A stretch of 64,000 bases of DNA, taken from assembly GCF_003325375.1 (NCBI RefSeq), contig NZ_CP030862.1:4958501-5022500 (forward strand), written 5' to 3'. Below are positions 59,478 through 64,000 of this stretch, one piece after another. The notes beneath the pieces are model-generated. The model searched no databases. It was not told the origin of the DNA and saw only the letters and a program-made list of their open reading frames with translations. Positions within the stretch are counted from its first letter, which is position 1. The number at the start of each line of letters is the position of its first letter. This DNA comes from Streptomyces globosus (GTDB taxonomy: Bacteria > Actinomycetota > Actinomycetes > Streptomycetales > Streptomycetaceae). The position numbers and the translations under genes are program-made.

Positions 59478-61634
59478 TCAGGCGCCGTCGCCCGGGCGGT
59501 CCGCTTCGTCGTCGCGGACGCCGCCGGCGTCGGCGTCGGCTTCCGGGGCGTCGAGCGGCTCGTACTCGTCGTCGTCCTCGTCGTAGTACTCGGTCTGGTC
59601 GGCGGCGCGCTCGGCGGCGGCCACTTCGGCCGCGTCCTCGCCGTCGGCGCCGTCCTCGTCCTCGTCGATCGACCCGTCGAGCGCGTCGACGAACTCGACG
59701 CCGTCGAGCTCGGCGAGGCGGTCGGAGGCGTCGGTGGCGCCGTCCTTGTCGGCCTCGACGGTCTTGGCGAACCACTCGCGGGCCTCGTCCTCGCGGCCGG
59801 CGGCGAGGAGCGCGTCGGCGTACGCGTAGCGCAGGCGCGCGGTCCACGGCTGGACGGAGGAGGAGGCGAGCTCGGGGCTCTGGAGGGTGACGATGGCGGC
59901 GTCGAGCTGGCCCATGTCGCGGCGGGCGCCGGCGGCGACGAGCCGCATCTCCACCTGGCCGGCCTTGTCGAGCTTCTGCACCTCGGGCTCGCCGGCCATC
60001 GCGAGGGCGCGCTCGGGGCGGCCGAGGCCGCGCTCGCAGTCGGCCATGACGGGCCACAGCTCGACGGAGCCGGTCATGCGCTTGGCGGCGCGGAACTCGG
60101 CGAGGGCCTCGCTGTACTTCTGCGTGGCGTACGCGGCGAAGCCGGCGGCCTCGCGGACGGCGGCGACGCGGGAGGCCAGGCGCAGGGCGATCCTCGCGTA
60201 GGCGTAGGCCTGCTCGGGGTCCTCGTCGATGAGCCGGGCGACCATGACGAGGTTCCGGGAGACCTCCTCGGCGAGCCCCTTGGGGAGGCTCAGGAGCTCC
60301 TGGCGGACGTCGGCGTCGATCTCCATGCCGGTGACGTCCTCGTCGATGGGGAGGCGCTTGACGGGCTCGCGGTCGCGGTCGGCGCGGAAGTCCCGGTCAC
60401 CGCGGTCGCCGCGGTAGCCGCCGCGGTCGTCGCGCCCGCGGTAGCCGCCACGCTCGCCGCCCCGGTCGTCACGCCGACCGTAGGAGGGGCGCCCGCCGCG
60501 GTCGTCGTCCCGGCGGAACGACGGACGGTCGTCGTCACGACGCGGGTACGACGGACGGTCGTCACGGCGGAACGACGGGCGGTCGCCGCCGCGGTCGTCG
60601 CGCCGGCCGTACGAGGGCCGGTCGTCACGGCGCGGGTAGGAGGGGCGCTCACCGCGGTCGTCACGGCGGAAGTTCGGACGGTCGCCGCCCCGGTCGTCAC
60701 GACGCGGGTACGACGGCCGGTCGCCCCGGTCACCCCGGTCGTCACGGCGGAAGTTCGGGCGGTCGCCGCCCCGGTCGTCACGACGCGGGTACGACGGCCG
60801 CTCGCCCCGGTCACCCCGGTCGTCACGGCGGAAGCTGGGACGGTCGTCGTCACGCCGCGGGTACGACGGACGGTCGTCGCGGCGGAAGGACGGGCGGTCG
60901 CCGCCGCGGTCGTCGCGCCGGCCGTACGAGGGCCGGTCGTCACGGCGCGGGTAGGAGGGGCGCTCACCGCGGTCGTCACGGCGGAAGTTCGGACGGTCGC
61001 CGCCCCGGTCGTCACGACGCGGGTACGACGGCCGCTCGCCCCGGTCACCCCGGTCGTCACGGCGGAAGCTGGGACGGTCGTCGTCACGACGCGGGTACGA
61101 CGGACGGTCGTCACGGCGGAACGACGGACGGTCGCCGCCGCGGTCGTCGCGGCGGGGGTACGACGGGCGGTCGCCGCGGTCACCCCGGTCGTCACGGCGG
61201 AACCCGCCGCGGTCGTCGTCGCGGCGCGGGTAGGAGGGGCGCTCCCCGCGGTCGTCGCGGCGGAAGGCGGGACGGTCGTCGCGACGCCCGTAGGAGGGGC
61301 GGTCGCCGCCCCGGTCGTCGCGGCGGGGGTACGACGGCCGGTCGCCGCGGTCGCCGCGGTCGTCACGGCGGAAGCCGCCGCGGTCGTCGTCGCGCCGGCC
61401 GTAGGAGGGGCGGTCGCCCCGGTCGTCGCGGCGGAAGGGCGGACGGTCCCCGCCCCGGTCGTCACGGCGGAAACCGCCGCGGTCGCTGCTGTGCGAGCGG
61501 CCGCCGCGGTCGTCACGGCGGAAGCCGCCCCGGTCGCCGCCACGGTCGTCACGGCCCCCGCGGTAGCCGCCCCTGTCACCGCCGTCGTTGCGACGAGGCT
61601 CGCGCTCCGGACGATCGTCGGGAGAGTTGGACAT
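59478..61634 (-). CDS. RGG/RDD-repeat protein with TPR domain
   Basis: A 718-residue protein in three parts. Residues ~10-425 are low-complexity Arg/Asp/Gly repeats built from FRRDDRGG, RPSYPRRDD and RPSFRRDD units, resembling RNA-binding RGG/RDD tails. Residues ~436-640 are helical TPR-like repeats (AYAYARIALRLASR, YSEALAEFRAAKRM, LDAAIVTLQSPELA, AREWFAKTVEADKDG). The last ~70 residues are strongly acidic (IDEDEDGADGED, YDEDDDEYE). Opposite charges at the ends and the setting, 141 bp downstream of 5S rRNA on the same strand, suggest an RNA- or ribosome-associated role, which is inference. ATG at 61634 begins SNSPDDRPERE. Confidence 0.85.
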   Translation of the reverse strand: MSNSPDDRPEREPRRNDGGDRGGYRGGRDDRGGDRGGFRRDDRGGRSHSSDRGGFRRDDRGGDRPPFRRDDRGDRPSYGRRDDDRGGFRRDDRGDRGDRPSYPRRDDRGGDRPSYGRRDDRPAFRRDDRGERPSYPRRDDDRGGFRRDDRGDRGDRPSYPRRDDRGGDRPSFRRDDRPSYPRRDDDRPSFRRDDRGDRGERPSYPRRDDRGGDRPNFRRDDRGERPSYPRRDDRPSYGRRDDRGGDRPSFRRDDRPSYPRRDDDRPSFRRDDRGDRGERPSYPRRDDRGGDRPNFRRDDRGDRGDRPSYPRRDDRGGDRPNFRRDDRGERPSYPRRDDRPSYGRRDDRGGDRPSFRRDDRPSYPRRDDDRPSFRRDDDRGGRPSYGRRDDRGGERGGYRGRDDRGGYRGDRGDRDFRADRDREPVKRLPIDEDVTGMEIDADVRQELLSLPKGLAEEVSRNLVMVARLIDEDPEQAYAYARIALRLASRVAAVREAAGFAAYATQKYSEALAEFRAAKRMTGSVELWPVMADCERGLGRPERALAMAGEPEVQKLDKAGQVEMRLVAAGARRDMGQLDAAIVTLQSPELASSSVQPWTARLRYAYADALLAAGREDEAREWFAKTVEADKDGATDASDRLAELDGVEFVDALDGSIDEDEDGADGEDAAEVAAAERAADQTEYYDEDDDEYEPLDAPEADADAGGVRDDEADRPGDGA
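60380..61560. repeat. Nested coding repeats in the RDD-repeat gene
   Basis: Short 24-30 bp units (GGTCGTCACGGCGGAA and variants) are organised in a 315-bp (105-codon) higher-order repeat: the block starting at 60601 recurs at 60916 almost unchanged for about 120 bp. All spacings are multiples of three. Confidence 0.8.
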
Positions 61635-61722
61635 GGGTGTGACTCCTGTCTTCGGGGTACCGCTAGTCATTCTCGCGCAACCTACCCCCGGCCGCGCTTC
61701 GACGTATTGAAGAGAAAAACAA

Positions 61723-61767
61723 AAAGGGCCCGTGGTCCAGCGTTGAACGCTGGACCACGGGCCCTTT
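61723..61767 (-). terminator. rRNA operon terminator
   Basis: A 22-bp perfect stem (61723-61744 and 61746-61767) followed on the minus strand by TTTTTGTTTTTCT, a classical intrinsic terminator 9 bp after 5S rRNA. Confidence 0.95.
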
Positions 61768-61775
61768 GAAAGATT

Positions 61776-61894
61776 GTTCGGCGGCGTCCTACTCTCCCAC
61801 AGGGTCCCCCCTGCAGTACCATCGGCGCTGAAAGGCTTAGCTTCCGGGTTCGGAATGTAACCGGGCGTTTCCCTAACGCTATGACCACCGAAAC
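61776..61894 (-). rRNA. rrf: 5S ribosomal RNA
   Basis: About 119 nt. On the minus strand it begins GTTTCGGTGGTCATAGCG and ends GCCGCCGAAC, with the conserved CATTCCGAACCCGGAAGCTA loop region. It lies 107 bp after the 23S end and before a strong terminator. Confidence 0.95.
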
Positions 61895-62001
61895 CCTATC
61901 GGTTTCGAGCGAACAAGCACACTCTGTAGTTGTGTTCCAGCTCTAGAAACCGGCAACTGTTCGTTGCTTCAGAACTAACACAGTGGACGCGAGCAACTGA
62001 G

Positions 62002-64000
<1,999 letters not shown>

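Noticed and set aside
60380..61560. A CRISPR-like or satellite array
   Set aside because: The regular short repeats are in one open frame, all spacings are multiples of three, and they encode the RDD repeats.

Overview
The window is high-GC actinobacterial chromosome, almost certainly Streptomyces or a close relative. The signs are about 73% GC with strong G/C third-position bias, GTG/TTG starts, GAGG-type ribosome sites mixed with leaderless starts, secreted streptogrisin-type and SGNH hydrolases, three or more paralogue-type sporulation/cell-division genes (a SepF-like protein), an Rpf-type muralytic enzyme, and a DmdR1/DtxR iron box. The last 2.2 kb is the 3' part of a ribosomal RNA operon on the minus strand. 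I see no prophage, insertion sequence, CRISPR array or tRNA.

Layout. 1-5.4 kb: end of an unknown gene, secreted SGNH lipase, DUF5925 AAA ATPase, GntR regulator divergent from a GNAT-GNAT-DUF402 fusion, and a secreted alpha/beta lipase. 5.6-10.3 kb: an SOS-type mutagenesis operon, dnaE2 followed by a translationally coupled ImuB-like Y-family protein that lacks catalytic acids, with a LexA-like box upstream. 10.4-23.5 kb: membrane protein, streptogrisin B-like protease, DUF5685 Cys-rich protein divergent from a SepF-like gene, glutaryl-CoA dehydrogenase-like enzyme, MFS exporter, PIG-V-like mannosyltransferase, PAP2 phosphatase, Rpf-LysM enzyme and two conserved hypotheticals.

23.5-53.5 kb is a conserved housekeeping block on the minus strand. 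Its order (tlyA-nadK-recN ... pyrG-Nudix ... parA-scpA-scpB-rluB ... cmk-der) matches, from memory, the Mycobacterium tuberculosis Rv1694-Rv1713 region, so it is an old actinobacterial arrangement of chromosome segregation, ribosome assembly, nucleotide and NAD genes. Accessory genes interrupt it: 27.9-31.4 kb (DUF952, Rieske lipoprotein, stand-alone nucleotidyltransferase, and an NrtR-like Nudix regulator coupled to an ADP-ribosylglycohydrolase), 36.7-39.9 kb (alanine dehydrogenase and an NB-ARC/TPR protein) and 42.9-49.3 kb (GH15 hydrolase, FAD oxidase, PucR regulator, glycosyltransferase).

53.6-61.6 kb: SCP2-like protein, an iron-siderophore ABC transporter operon without a binding protein, a HAD-IIA phosphatase, a DUF1015 protein, and a long RGG/RDD-repeat protein with a TPR domain lying directly downstream of the rRNA operon. 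61.8-64 kb: 5S rRNA and the 3' two thirds of 23S rRNA.

Themes worth attention: the Nudix regulator-ADP-ribosylglycohydrolase unit with its own palindromic operator over the -10; the ParA plus ribbon-helix-helix-like pair fused into the scpAB operon, with spaced CGGCAAC repeats over its promoter and an apparent frameshift in scpA; the SOS mutasome with a 33-bp minisatellite at its stop/start junction; the repeat-rich disordered protein beside the rRNA genes; and a run of genes whose start codon sits 6-8 nt after a TANNNT box, as expected for leaderless mRNAs.
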